Source: Clostridiaceae bacterium (GTDB lineage: Bacteria > Bacillota > Clostridia > Lachnospirales > Lachnospiraceae). From it: DNA of 64,000 bases. The notes under the pieces are model-generated. The model made no database searches and was not told the DNA's origin. It saw only the letters and a list, made by a program, of their open reading frames with translations. This document shows positions 18,086 through 27,770 of the stretch, in pieces; positions within the stretch are counted from its first letter, which is position 1, and every line of letters begins with the position of its first letter. The position numbers and the translations under genes are program-made. The stretch spans positions 62,001 through 126,000 of the forward strand of contig CABIYE010000002.1 of the NCBI GenBank assembly GCA_902362865.1, in the 5' to 3' direction.

Positions 18086-18666
18086 GAATAATCTCCTCCT
18101 ATCACTGGTCTTACTTCCAGGTCGCCAATTTTCAGATGTGCCGGCTCCATATCAAGAGCGGCGATAAAGGCGTCCACCTTTCCGGATGCGCCGGCCTGTG
18201 CAGAACCATAAATAGCCCCGATTACGATAATATTTCCTTTGGAGACAACAGTTGCTCCCTCTTCAATATCACCGATAATGATAATGCTTCTTTCGGTTTC
18301 CAGTAATTGCCGCCGCTTTAACGTCCCCCTATAGAAAGTCCCGTCTGCCTCAGGTACCATGGCAAGGGTCTCATCTACTATACTTTTGTACATCTGATTT
18401 GTTTTCGCGTCGTGATCAATGATGCAGAGAATTCGGATATCTGCCGCTGTGGATATGATTCCTACAATCTCTTTTTCTTCAGCTTTTGTAAGAATACGGT
18501 TTTCAAAGCTTAATGCTACTTCATTTCCCCTGAAAAAGCGAGAGGACGCTCTGAATTTATTTTCTATTTCTACTAACAGTTCCTTATATTCAATTTCTGA
18601 ATCAAGATAGACTGTTAAACCGTATTTGTTGCTTTTAATGATTACATGATCCTTCAAAAAGTTCAT
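18067..18666 (-). CDS. minC: Septum site-determining protein MinC
   Basis: Inhibits FtsZ assembly. The product (199 residues from the ATG at 18666, or 207 from a GTG at 18690 that overlaps the PBP2 stop) has the N-terminal FtsZ-binding domain (about 1-100) and the beta-helical C-terminal domain with GDIEEGATVVSKGNIIVIGAI... repeats (about 105-199). The start is uncertain: AGGGAG lies directly against the ATG, which is too close for normal use, while the GTG has only a weak upstream GCAGG. Confidence 0.9.
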   Translation of the reverse strand: MNFLKDHVIIKSNKYGLTVYLDSEIEYKELLVEIENKFRASSRFFRGNEVALSFENRILTKAEEKEIVGIISTAADIRILCIIDHDAKTNQMYKSIVDETLAMVPEADGTFYRGTLKRRQLLETERSIIIIGDIEEGATVVSKGNIIVIGAIYGSAQAGASGKVDAFIAALDMEPAHLKIGDLEVRPVIGGDYSWAKLS

Positions 18667-18682
18667 CTCCCTGCGTCGGCAA

Positions 18683-21625
18683 TTAATCACTGTGAGAGCC
18701 TGCGCTTACCGCAGAAGCGCTGCCGTTAATAAGCTCTGACGAATCGGTTATATTGTAATAGTATTCTATAACACCCTTACCGACTTCTGCCGCGAAAGTA
18801 GAGCTGTAACCATTTGCAATCCGGATTGCAAATGCGATCTCCGGATCGCCTCCATTGGATGCAAATCCAACAAACAGGCCATGATCAGCGTGGGTCTTAC
18901 TCTGCTGTGCCGTACCGGTCTTTCCATATAACGAAACACTGCTTTCGTTTATTTTAGAAAACAGGCTGCTGTTATTCAGAATAACTCCTCTCATTCCGGA
19001 ATGCACGGCATCCCATGTATCCTGTGAAACTTCTTCTATTGTATTTGTCTGTTCGGACTGAAACTCTTCTACCACCGTCCCGTCTATTTTCTCTACCCTG
19101 TCCAGCAGAGACAGTTTATATACCGCCCCTTCATTTGCGACAGTGCTGATATACCGCGCAAGCTGACTGGTTGTATAATTGTTAGTTCCCTGTCCCATCG
19201 CCGATGGTACAGAGGAATCGTCGGATATCTGAGGTTCCGATTCCGGAATTTCAAGGCCGGAGGTTTCATTCAGCCCGAACATGGTGGCATATTTCCTTAA
19301 CTTACTAAGCCCCAGTTCACTGGAATAAATATTTTTCGTCTCGGAGCCGTCTTCATTTTCCATCTGAGCAGCGTCCGCCTCTTCCAGCCCCAGCCGATAT
19401 CCTACTTCATTAAAGAATACGTTGCAGGAATTGGTAATAGCGCTGACTACATCCTGTGTCCCATGATTGCTGGGATATACCCAACAATTAATATTGGGGA
19501 CGACCTTCTTGAATGTACCATCACAATAAGTGGTCGTATTCAGATCAATCACACCCTCTGTAAGACCTGCAATCGCTGACAAAGGTTTATAGGTAGAACC
19601 CGGAGCCGTTTTTTCCTGGGTTGCATTATTATAAAACGGACGGGCCGTATTCGTAAGTAGTTTGTTATAATAAGCGCTATCCATAGAATTGGCAAGCCTG
19701 TTATTGTCATATCCCGGATAAGATACACAAGCCAGTACATTACCGGAATCAGGATCCGTAATCACCACAGACCCGGTACAAGGCTCAAGCCCTAATTGTC
19801 CGGGGGTTAGTTCCAGCGACTGAATTTTACTGCGGAGAAAATCATAAGCGCTTGTTGCTCCGCTTGCCAGACTGTTGTACTGTTCTTCGTCAAAAGCAAG
19901 AACACCTTGTTCATATAACATCATGCACATCTGCGTTCCCGTAATGCTTCCGGCTTTAATCATATACTGATAAACCAGTTTATCAAAAGAAGAACTGTTA
20001 AGCAAAGCATCTTGTACATAAGAAACAAGACCGCTGTATAATTCGCCGGCGCTGGAATATTTCCCGTCTGTGGATACATAGTCCTGCAACTTAGAAGAAT
20101 CTATCCAATTCTGTGATATTGCATAATTCAAATAAGTATTAATATTAATTGTTTCTTCATTCCGCCACTGGAGATATACAGCATCTTCCGTATTAATAGA
20201 CTCTTGTACAAGAACGCCTCTGCTTTCCGTCAGAAGATCTGTCACGATAAAAGACAGGTACGCCTGTGTCTCACGGGACATATCTTTATATGCAGGTGCA
20301 CTTTCATTTTCCATAATGGAAATCAGGTCGTTCACTAATTGTTCTTTATATGCAGAGAAAGAAGCATATACTGTTTTTTCCGTATTGCCTGCATTTTCAT
20401 CGGAAAAATGCTGCATATCCAGTATATCATTTCCAATAAATGCATAATAAGCATCGCCGCTTGCAACAATGACATTGCCTGCATCCGTAGACGTAGAGCG
20501 GTCATAATCCAGTACATCAGCCATCTTCGCCAGAAGGATTCCCGCAAGCTCCTGTTCCAGGATATCGTATGCGGCTTTCTGGAGATTGGCATCAATTGTA
20601 AGATAAAGATTATTACCGGCAGTAGGTTCTTTATTCTCTACCGTTTCAATAACCTTACCTACACTGTTGACATACAGTTTCACTTCCCCTTTCTCGCCCT
20701 GAAGATACTCGTCCATTACCTGTTCAAGCCCTGATTTTCCTACTGTATCAGTTAAAGAATATTTCTCCTGCTCTTCTTTATCAAGTGCGTCATATTCATC
20801 CTGAGAAATCTGACCGGTATATCCGATGATATTGGCAAAATATTTACTGTCTGTATAACGGCGCAGGGATTTTTCGGCCACATCTACTCCCGGCAGTTCA
20901 TCCATATGCTCCATAATATCTGCGACTGTTTCGTTGCTTACATCTTCTGCAACAGTTGCCGGAATATATTTCTGAAAACGATTCAGGCTGATAGCATAGC
21001 GGATATTTACATATTTTAACACCTCGGAACGCTCCATCTCATCTTGATTAATTCCATAACCATTGGTTTCATCCTCGCAGAGATAATCAATCAAATCCTT
21101 CGCGCTCATATTACACTGTTCGTCCGTAAGCTTATCAATTGTTGACTCCCCAAATACATCCGCAATGAAACGGAGCCGCAGGGTTTCGTTATCCATTGCA
21201 TACTGATATTCATTGTTGCTATCCAGAACGACATTGAAATTACTAATTACAGAGTCGCCATTCGATTCAACGATTTCGATAATCTGACCGATTTCTTTAT
21301 TCAATTCTCTGTTTTTTTCAGAGCCGGTATATTCACTGTTGTCCTCAATCGTAATAGAATACGCCAGTTCATTATAGGCAAGCAGAACACCGTTGCGGTC
21401 GTAAATATTTCCGCGGTTTGCCTGGATTGTCCGGGTTTTTTGAATCTGAAGCTTATAATTATTCAGATATTCTTCACCATGGATAATTTGCAGGCTAAAT
21501 AAACGCCCAGTTAAAATTGAAAATAATACACAAAAAACAATAATAACAATAAACAACCTTGTTCGGGCGATTTCTGCTGCTCCGTTTTTTATTTTTTCCC
21601 ATAAACTATACAAATCTGCTGGCAC
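18683..21625 (-). CDS. mrdA: Penicillin-binding protein 2 (elongation transpeptidase), enlarged
   Basis: Class B PBP that cross-links new side-wall peptidoglycan with RodA. The 980-residue protein has one membrane segment (about 19-40), a dimerisation domain and a transpeptidase domain with STYK (Ser about 677), SCN (about 732) and KTGT (about 902). It is far longer than E. coli PBP2 (633): about 250 residues (roughly 375-630) lie between LYLTIDANLQKAAY and the transpeptidase strand SVVITDPDSGNVL. The start is GTG at 21625 or TTG at 21613; the end of mreD overlaps it. Confidence 0.92.
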   Translation of the reverse strand: MPADLYSLWEKIKNGAAEIARTRLFIVIIVFCVLFSILTGRLFSLQIIHGEEYLNNYKLQIQKTRTIQANRGNIYDRNGVLLAYNELAYSITIEDNSEYTGSEKNRELNKEIGQIIEIVESNGDSVISNFNVVLDSNNEYQYAMDNETLRLRFIADVFGESTIDKLTDEQCNMSAKDLIDYLCEDETNGYGINQDEMERSEVLKYVNIRYAISLNRFQKYIPATVAEDVSNETVADIMEHMDELPGVDVAEKSLRRYTDSKYFANIIGYTGQISQDEYDALDKEEQEKYSLTDTVGKSGLEQVMDEYLQGEKGEVKLYVNSVGKVIETVENKEPTAGNNLYLTIDANLQKAAYDILEQELAGILLAKMADVLDYDRSTSTDAGNVIVASGDAYYAFIGNDILDMQHFSDENAGNTEKTVYASFSAYKEQLVNDLISIMENESAPAYKDMSRETQAYLSFIVTDLLTESRGVLVQESINTEDAVYLQWRNEETININTYLNYAISQNWIDSSKLQDYVSTDGKYSSAGELYSGLVSYVQDALLNSSSFDKLVYQYMIKAGSITGTQMCMMLYEQGVLAFDEEQYNSLASGATSAYDFLRSKIQSLELTPGQLGLEPCTGSVVITDPDSGNVLACVSYPGYDNNRLANSMDSAYYNKLLTNTARPFYNNATQEKTAPGSTYKPLSAIAGLTEGVIDLNTTTYCDGTFKKVVPNINCWVYPSNHGTQDVVSAITNSCNVFFNEVGYRLGLEEADAAQMENEDGSETKNIYSSELGLSKLRKYATMFGLNETSGLEIPESEPQISDDSSVPSAMGQGTNNYTTSQLARYISTVANEGAVYKLSLLDRVEKIDGTVVEEFQSEQTNTIEEVSQDTWDAVHSGMRGVILNNSSLFSKINESSVSLYGKTGTAQQSKTHADHGLFVGFASNGGDPEIAFAIRIANGYSSTFAAEVGKGVIEYYYNITDSSELINGSASAVSAGSHSD

Positions 21626-22124
21626 TCCTTTGTTCTTCTGCTTCTAATTTACGGTTAATCTGAAGAATAATCTGGTATAAAACAATCGTAGCCAAAATAG
21701 TATATACTAATTCAGGCAGAATAATATGGAAAAGGTAATAGAAGAAATGGAATTCTCCCTGCAGCATAAAAAGGCAGAAATATACTACCAGTCCATAAAC
21801 CAATTCACTGGCGGCTATCATTCCCAGTGGGAGCTTAATATCCTCATCATAAAACATGCGCTTAAAAAAGCCGTTCACGTAACCGGCTGTTGTATAAATT
21901 AAAGCATAAAACCCTAACAGCCCGCCCCAGAATACATCCATCAGAATACCGCAGATAAATCCAACCTGCATTCCTTCTTTCTTTCCACGCATAAATCCAA
22001 AAGATGCTGTGACAATAATCAGAAGATTCGGTTTTACAGTAAAGAATGTTATCCGGGGAAATACCGCGCTCTGCAGCAAAAAGCAGGCCAGAATGATAAG
22101 GAAAGAAATCACTTTTCTTTTCAT
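21606..22124 (-). CDS. mreD: Rod shape-determining protein MreD
   Basis: Small membrane partner of MreC in the elongasome. The 172-residue protein has about five hydrophobic segments and the family pattern PNLLIIVTASFGFMRGKKEG followed by GLLGFYALIYTTAGYV. It lies 3 bases after mreC and overlaps the start of PBP2 by 20 bases. Confidence 0.9.
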   Translation of the reverse strand: MKRKVISFLIILACFLLQSAVFPRITFFTVKPNLLIIVTASFGFMRGKKEGMQVGFICGILMDVFWGGLLGFYALIYTTAGYVNGFFKRMFYDEDIKLPLGMIAASELVYGLVVYFCLFMLQGEFHFFYYLFHIILPELVYTILATIVLYQIILQINRKLEAEEQRSASRFV

Positions 22125-22127
22125 GTA

Positions 22128-23033
22128 TTACTCCTCCTCTGATGCAGAATCCGCCGTATTATCCGCTGTATCACTGTCTTTTGCATCTATCATATCTTGT
22201 TTCGTAGATGTGATGATAAGGACTTCATGCAGCTTTGTAAAGTCAACCGCCGGAGTGATATAGCCGGAACGGGTAAGATTATTGGAATCAACAGAAATCT
22301 CGCTGACATACCCAATAAGCAATCCCTGTAAAAATCTTGAACTGATGTGGGATGTAACTACCTGTTCGCCGACTTCTATTTCGGTATCGTTATTTGGAAG
22401 CTTCTCCAGACGAATTCTTCCATCCTCCATCAGTTTTAAATCTCCGCGAACCATGCAAAGATCGGAGGTAGAAAGAATCATGCCGCTGATATTGCTTTCA
22501 TCATCAATGATAGAACGAACCTGTGAATAATTCGGTGCAACCTCTGTGACAATTCCAACAAGTCCGCTTCCTGCAAGAACATTCATATCCTCTTTAATTC
22601 CATCATTACTGCCCTTATCTATGGTAAAAGAACTAAACCAGTTCGTACCATTATTAGCAATAACATGTGCTGCTACCTTTTCATAATCCGCATAGTTCTG
22701 GTCCAGTTTGTAGAGCTCTTTCAGACGTTCAAGTTCATACTGTTCCTGACGAAGTCTTGTATTGTCGATAGTCAGTTCGTCTACACGTGTCTGGAGTTCT
22801 TCATTTTCTTTCTTCACCTCGTCCAGTGTTTGAAAATTGTCTGAAAGATCACTCATCCAGGTTCCTACATAACTGATTCCTTTTTGCATGGGTACAATCG
22901 TATAATTGCCAATCCAGCGAAGCGGTCCGCCACTGTCAGTAAAAAGCTCTGCTCCCATCAGGACGCCGCATATGACAACAAAAATCAGAAATATATATTT
23001 ACTTGGAATACTGTTTTGCTGTTTAATTTTCAT
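22128..23033 (-). CDS. mreC: Rod shape-determining protein MreC
   Basis: Single-pass membrane scaffold that activates PBP2-RodA. The 301-residue protein has a membrane helix (about 12-32), a coiled coil (about 65-110, rich in Glu and Leu) and the beta-barrel core with NWFSSFTIDKGSNDGI and LVGIVTEV. The C-terminal tail is acidic and low-complexity. It starts one base after mreB ends. Confidence 0.93.
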   Translation of the reverse strand: MKIKQQNSIPSKYIFLIFVVICGVLMGAELFTDSGGPLRWIGNYTIVPMQKGISYVGTWMSDLSDNFQTLDEVKKENEELQTRVDELTIDNTRLRQEQYELERLKELYKLDQNYADYEKVAAHVIANNGTNWFSSFTIDKGSNDGIKEDMNVLAGSGLVGIVTEVAPNYSQVRSIIDDESNISGMILSTSDLCMVRGDLKLMEDGRIRLEKLPNNDTEIEVGEQVVTSHISSRFLQGLLIGYVSEISVDSNNLTRSGYITPAVDFTKLHEVLIITSTKQDMIDAKDSDTADNTADSASEEE

Positions 23034-23034
23034 C

Positions 23035-24054
23035 TTATCTCATCCACCTATAACTTTCATTCAACATGGAATATGCCAGTTTCTTCAGTTCTTTTGACAT
23101 TATAATTTGTTTCAGCCCGGTTACCGCACAGATATCCGGTTCAATAGCCGTATGCACGGTAATTCCAAGAGCATTTTCCATATGCTCATCAAGTCCGGGA
23201 AGACAGGCACCCCCGCCAGTCAGGAAAATACCATTCTTATAAATTGCCTTCCGTATTTCCGGTGGTATCCTGTCCAAAAGCGATTGGATTGCCCGGAGGC
23301 AATCCTTCAAAGGTTCTTGTATTGCCACGCGAACAAGAGTGCTTGAAATCTCTCGCCGCTGGGGCAGCCCCGTAATCAGATCCCGCCCTGCAACTGTGAG
23401 GAATGAGGAATCGTCAATGACCACGCCAAATTTTTTCCGCAACGTCTCCGATGTCAGCCTTCCGATTAAAAAGTCATGGTTATAATGCACAAGGGTTGCT
23501 ATCGCCTGATCAAAAGTAATCCCTCCTACCTTTACAAGCCGGTTAAAAACAATGCCGCCGCCGGAAATAACGGACAATTCAGTAGTCTCACCACCAAAAT
23601 TAGCAATCAGGATTCCTTTTGTATTTTCAATATCCAGATTGAGTCCAATAGCATCAGCAATCCCTCGTTCTACAATATTAACTTCTTTCGCCCTCGCCGT
23701 CGAATGTATTACCAAATCAAAAAAAGCTTTTTTTTCCACTTCGGTCACATCAGTTGGAACAGCAATTACATACTCTGCCCCTCTTGCAAACCGGCGTTCT
23801 TTTTTCAACAGGTTCTGCAGAAGATATTGCATATCATTAAATCTGGAAATAACGCCTTCCTTCATAGGAAATGCAACCTGAATACCAGTGGGAGACTTCT
23901 CATACATACGGTAGGCATCATCACCGACGGCAAAGATTTCTTTGTCATTTTTAACTGCAATTGCATTCTTTTCTTTCCAAATAGTATCTTGCTTTTTGTC
24001 ATATACTTTAATTTCGTATGAACCAAGATCCAGTCCATATATATGTTTTGCCAT
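23035..24054 (-). CDS. mreB: Actin-like rod shape protein MreB
   Basis: ATP-dependent actin homologue that guides side-wall synthesis. The 339-residue protein has the phosphate-1 block GLDLGSYEIKVY, the stretch GILIANFGGETTELSVISGGG (phosphate 2) and the adenosine block GIFLTGGGACLPGLDEHM. It is rather divergent in the N-terminal 60 residues compared with Bacillus MreB, but mreC-mreD follow directly. Confidence 0.92.
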   Translation of the reverse strand: MAKHIYGLDLGSYEIKVYDKKQDTIWKEKNAIAVKNDKEIFAVGDDAYRMYEKSPTGIQVAFPMKEGVISRFNDMQYLLQNLLKKERRFARGAEYVIAVPTDVTEVEKKAFFDLVIHSTARAKEVNIVERGIADAIGLNLDIENTKGILIANFGGETTELSVISGGGIVFNRLVKVGGITFDQAIATLVHYNHDFLIGRLTSETLRKKFGVVIDDSSFLTVAGRDLITGLPQRREISSTLVRVAIQEPLKDCLRAIQSLLDRIPPEIRKAIYKNGIFLTGGGACLPGLDEHMENALGITVHTAIEPDICAVTGLKQIIMSKELKKLAYSMLNESYRWMR

Positions 24055-24060
24055 TTTCTA

Positions 24061-24786
24061 TTATCCTTTCGTACCTAGCAGCTCCGCTTCGGAAAAACTC
24101 ATATAACAATTGTCCCCAATAATGATGTGGTCCAGTAAGTCAATTCCGATTAATAATCCCGCCTGATAAATTCTTTCTGTTATCAGGATATCAGACCTGC
24201 TGGGCGTCGGATCACCACTGGGGTGATTGTGCAGCAGGATAATGGACACTGCATTTTTCTGTAACGCTTCTATAAACAATTCTCTCGGTGTAATCAGCGA
24301 TGAATTAACCGTTCCCTTGGAAATATCTGATTCACCAAGAAGATGTGATTTCGAATTCAGCATTAGTAATTTCATGTGTTCTTGTTTTTCGTGCCGCATC
24401 TCTTCCATGTAATACTTTGCAATCGACGCAGGACATGTAAAACTAAGTGTTTCAGAAGCTGTTGCCTTAGCAAGACGCTTTGCCAATTCAGAGATACAGG
24501 CAATCTGTATTGCCTTGACTCTCCCAATTCCTTTCATCTGTCTAAGCTGCGCCATATCAAGCTGATGGATTCCCAGAATTCCCTGTCCCTTTTCATATAA
24601 AAGACGCCGGGAAAGCTCCAGTACATTCTCCCCTTTTGTGCCTGTCCGAAGTAGGACGGCCAATAGCTCTGCATCTGTAAGGCTTCCCGCCCCGCTGTGC
24701 TCACATTTCTCGTAGGGACGCTCTGCCGTTAATAAATCTTTCATGGTATTGGTCTGATTCATTTTTCCAATTCGTACGATGCCCAC
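24061..24786 (-). CDS. radC: RadC family protein (JAB/MPN domain)
   Basis: The 241-residue protein has an N-terminal helix-hairpin-helix (about 60-100, MKGIGRVKAIQI) and a C-terminal MPN metal site HNHPSGDPTPSRSD (about 180-193). Despite the name, a DNA repair function is not supported for the family. The start may be as far in as 24762 or 24744 because several Met codons lie close together. It is 6 bases before mreB, an arrangement also found in Bacillus. Confidence 0.9.
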   Translation of the reverse strand: MGIVRIGKMNQTNTMKDLLTAERPYEKCEHSGAGSLTDAELLAVLLRTGTKGENVLELSRRLLYEKGQGILGIHQLDMAQLRQMKGIGRVKAIQIACISELAKRLAKATASETLSFTCPASIAKYYMEEMRHEKQEHMKLLMLNSKSHLLGESDISKGTVNSSLITPRELFIEALQKNAVSIILLHNHPSGDPTPSRSDILITERIYQAGLLIGIDLLDHIIIGDNCYMSFSEAELLGTKG

Positions 24787-24871
24787 AATGCATTTTCTCT
24801 TCTGAAAACTCAGTATATTTTACCATATTTCAAAAAGTGTGTATAGACTTATCCCATTAAAAATTTCTTAA

Positions 24872-26512
24872 TCATTCGCGTGCCTTGTCGAATGGAAGGT
24901 ATTTTTTGGCGATTGCTTCTGCAGTTTTTATCCCATCCATTGCAGCTGATGTAATTCCTCCCGCATACCCGGCACCTTCTCCGCAAGGGTAGATTCCCTT
25001 TACCGGGCTTTCCATCTGTGCATCTCTGTTTATACGTAAGGGAGATGACGTCCTGCTCTCCACACCGGAAAGAATCGTATCCTCTCCGGCATATCCCGGA
25101 ATTTTTCTGTCAAAGGCAAGAATTCCCTGTTCAATGGAATCGCCGATTTCCCCGGGGAAAATATTTCTGACATTGGAAAGACGGTATTTGCCTTTTATCT
25201 GCGGGATCACTGTTCCCAGTTTTTCGGATGGCATGTTCCGTCTATAATCGCCAAAAGTCTGCACAGGTACACTGCCCTTTCCTTCACGGTATGCCGCTTC
25301 TTCTAATTTTCGCTGGAACGCCACACCGGCAAGCGGATGGCTGCCGCCATAATCCTCCGGAGTCACCGTTACAATAACAGCACTGTTGGCGTTACGTCCA
25401 TCCCTTGCATGGTAACTCATCCCATTGACTGCCAATCTCTCCTGCTCGGAAGAAGCATTAACTACATAACCTCCCGGACACATACAGAAGGTATAGACAC
25501 CTCTTCCATTTTCCAGTTTCGTCGTTAATTTATAAGAAGCTGCCGATAGAATATCCGGATGTTCCCTGCCATATTGCGACAGGTTAATCATGGCTTGTGG
25601 GTGTTCGACTCTTACACCAACCGCAAAAGATTTTGCCTGTACATCTATCCCACGCTCATAAAGCATCTGGAAAGTATCTCTTGCGCTGTGCCCCAGTGCA
25701 AGAACTGTAATATCAGTGGGGAGTATCCGTTCTTCTCCTGTCAGTGTATCCGTAAGAAGTAAGGATTCCAGTTGCTTGCTTCCGTCTGTATTGCGAGTGT
25801 GGATATCAGTCATTTTGGTATGGAAAAGCACTTCCCCGCCATTTTCCAAAATAGCATTCCTCATATTTCTGACTACATTTATCAGGACATCTGTCCCAAT
25901 ATGAGGTTTGTTTACGTATAGAATCTCTTTCGGCGCCCCATATTCTGCAAAAATCTCCATCACTTTCCGGCCGCGCCCATCGCTGTCTTTTACCAGTGTG
26001 TTTAATTTTCCATCGGAAAATGTACCGGCTCCGCCTTCGCCAAATTGTACGTTAGATTCGGTATTTAGTTTTCCTGTTTTCCAGAAAGCTTCCACATCCT
26101 TTAACCGTTCTTCTACCGGCATTCCCCGTTCAATAAGGATGGGACGGTAACCATTTTGTGCAAGGAAATATGTGCAGAACAGTCCTGCCGGACCGCTTCC
26201 GATTACAACAGGACGGTGTTGCAGAAATTTTCCATTCTTACATAACGGGAAATGCCAGGAGGTTCTTTGAACGGCAGACAGATTTTTATCATTGCATCTG
26301 CGTAGAATCTGTTTCTCTAAAGCTGCATTTATCTGCACGTCTACTGTATATACAAAAAATAAATCCGGTTTCTTTCTTGCGTCTATAGATTGTTTCTTAA
26401 TTTGATAAGAAAGAAGCGTATCTTCTTTCAAATGGAGAATTTTTCTAATCTTTCTCTCCAGATCCGCTTCTGTGTGATGGATATTTAATTTCAACTGATT
26501 AATCTGAATCAT
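24872..26512 (-). CDS. NAD(P)/FAD-dependent dehydrogenase (COG2509-like)
   Basis: The 546-residue protein has a unique N-terminal domain (about 1-90), then a FAD Rossmann motif VVIGSGPAGLFCTYFL (about 103-118), ALGHSARDTF and a C-terminal FAD block GEGAGYAGGITSAAMDGI. The family is uncharacterised. The start at 26512 (MIQINQLKL) has AGGAGG four bases ahead; a longer reading to 26554 lies inside the upstream gene. It overlaps that gene by 14 bases, so coexpression is likely. Confidence 0.85.
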   Translation of the reverse strand: MIQINQLKLNIHHTEADLERKIRKILHLKEDTLLSYQIKKQSIDARKKPDLFFVYTVDVQINAALEKQILRRCNDKNLSAVQRTSWHFPLCKNGKFLQHRPVVIGSGPAGLFCTYFLAQNGYRPILIERGMPVEERLKDVEAFWKTGKLNTESNVQFGEGGAGTFSDGKLNTLVKDSDGRGRKVMEIFAEYGAPKEILYVNKPHIGTDVLINVVRNMRNAILENGGEVLFHTKMTDIHTRNTDGSKQLESLLLTDTLTGEERILPTDITVLALGHSARDTFQMLYERGIDVQAKSFAVGVRVEHPQAMINLSQYGREHPDILSAASYKLTTKLENGRGVYTFCMCPGGYVVNASSEQERLAVNGMSYHARDGRNANSAVIVTVTPEDYGGSHPLAGVAFQRKLEEAAYREGKGSVPVQTFGDYRRNMPSEKLGTVIPQIKGKYRLSNVRNIFPGEIGDSIEQGILAFDRKIPGYAGEDTILSGVESRTSSPLRINRDAQMESPVKGIYPCGEGAGYAGGITSAAMDGIKTAEAIAKKYLPFDKARE

Positions 26513-27770
26513 AGGTCCTCCTGTCTGTACGATGAACACGCTCCGCAGCGGCATCTCTGCCTGCCAGGTATCCGGTGGCCCACGCCCATTGCAGGTTATA
26601 TCCGCCGCAGATTCCGTCGATATCTAGTAATTCTCCCGTCAGATAAAAACCCGGCGTATATATGGATTCCAAAGTATCTGCCTTTACTTGTGCCGTCCGC
26701 ACACCGCCGGCACAAACCTGCGCCTGTTCAAAGGAATTGGCGGCAATAATATGCACCGGAAATCCCTTACACGTCTTAACAAGTCTCTGAAAATCTGCTT
26801 CTGAAACCACTTCTGCTTTCATATGACATCCGATCCCGGCATACTCTAAGAATACCGGAATTAGTTTTTTATGAAAAACTCCGATAAGAAATTCCTCCAT
26901 CACAGTATCCGTTTCCTTTCTTTTCCTTTCGGACAGATACAGAAGGAATTCCTTCTCACACATTGCAGGCAGGAAATCTATCCTGGCAGTGACCTCTTTT
27001 TTCTGATAGAGTCCCTTAGAAGCATATCTGCTAACCTGAAATACGGGAATCCCGGAAATCCCATAATTTGTCAGCTGCAATTCCCCGGTATCAGCTGCGG
27101 TTTCTCTGCCATCAAGATAAAGGGTTACCGTTGCTTCGGTGCGGATCCCTGCCAGCCTGGAAAAAATTTTCTCCGAGGCTCTGAGAGCGGTCAATGCAGG
27201 AACCACCGGCGAAAGCGAATGTCCCATAGCTTTTGCCAGTCCATAGCCGCTTCCGTCAGATCCCTGGGCAGACGCAGCTTTCCCTCCGGAAGCAAGAATC
27301 ACCTTATCTGCATGATACACTTTTTCTCCTTTTTCTTTCTGTGAAGCCCGAATACGAAATTCCTTTTTTGTCTTTTCTACAGAGGTTACATGGGTATCTG
27401 TCTCCAGATGGACGTGGAGCCTTCTAAGTTCCATAAGCAGGATTTCCAGTACAGTGGAGGCCTGGTCAGTGCGCGGATACACATAATTCCCCCGTGTCTT
27501 TGTCAGAAGTCCCAGATCCCGAAAAAATTTCAGGGTATCTTCTGCATCAAAACGACGCAGCACTTTATCTACAATAGCAGTATCATCTCCCCGGAAACAG
27601 GACGCTTCCATATGGAGATTTGTCAAATTGCAGCGTCCGTTTCCGGTGGCCAGAATTTTTTTCCCAATCCGGTCTTTATGTTCGAGAATTGTTACAGCGG
27701 CACCTTTTCTTGCGGCGGCTATGGCAGCGGCTATGCCGGAAGCCCCTCCGCCGATAATATAGATTCTCAT
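26499..27770 (-). CDS. HI0933/YhiN-family FAD-dependent oxidoreductase
   Basis: The 423-residue flavoprotein begins with IIGGGASGIAAAIAAARKG (FAD) followed by GKKILATGNGRCNLTN, the family hallmark, and ends with LLDIDGICGGYNLQWAWATG. The family includes BaiN, reported as a bile acid dehydrogenase in a Clostridium, but YhiN-like members are common and mostly uncharacterised, so no substrate is assigned. Start ATGA overlaps the stop of the upstream PLP enzyme. Confidence 0.88.
   Translation of the reverse strand: MRIYIIGGGASGIAAAIAAARKGAAVTILEHKDRIGKKILATGNGRCNLTNLHMEASCFRGDDTAIVDKVLRRFDAEDTLKFFRDLGLLTKTRGNYVYPRTDQASTVLEILLMELRRLHVHLETDTHVTSVEKTKKEFRIRASQKEKGEKVYHADKVILASGGKAASAQGSDGSGYGLAKAMGHSLSPVVPALTALRASEKIFSRLAGIRTEATVTLYLDGRETAADTGELQLTNYGISGIPVFQVSRYASKGLYQKKEVTARIDFLPAMCEKEFLLYLSERKRKETDTVMEEFLIGVFHKKLIPVFLEYAGIGCHMKAEVVSEADFQRLVKTCKGFPVHIIAANSFEQAQVCAGGVRTAQVKADTLESIYTPGFYLTGELLDIDGICGGYNLQWAWATGYLAGRDAAAERVHRTDRRTYDSD

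Noticed and set aside
26499..27770. Bile acid dehydrogenase BaiN and a bile-acid operon
   Set aside because: The HI0933/YhiN family is broad, and no other bai genes are in the window.
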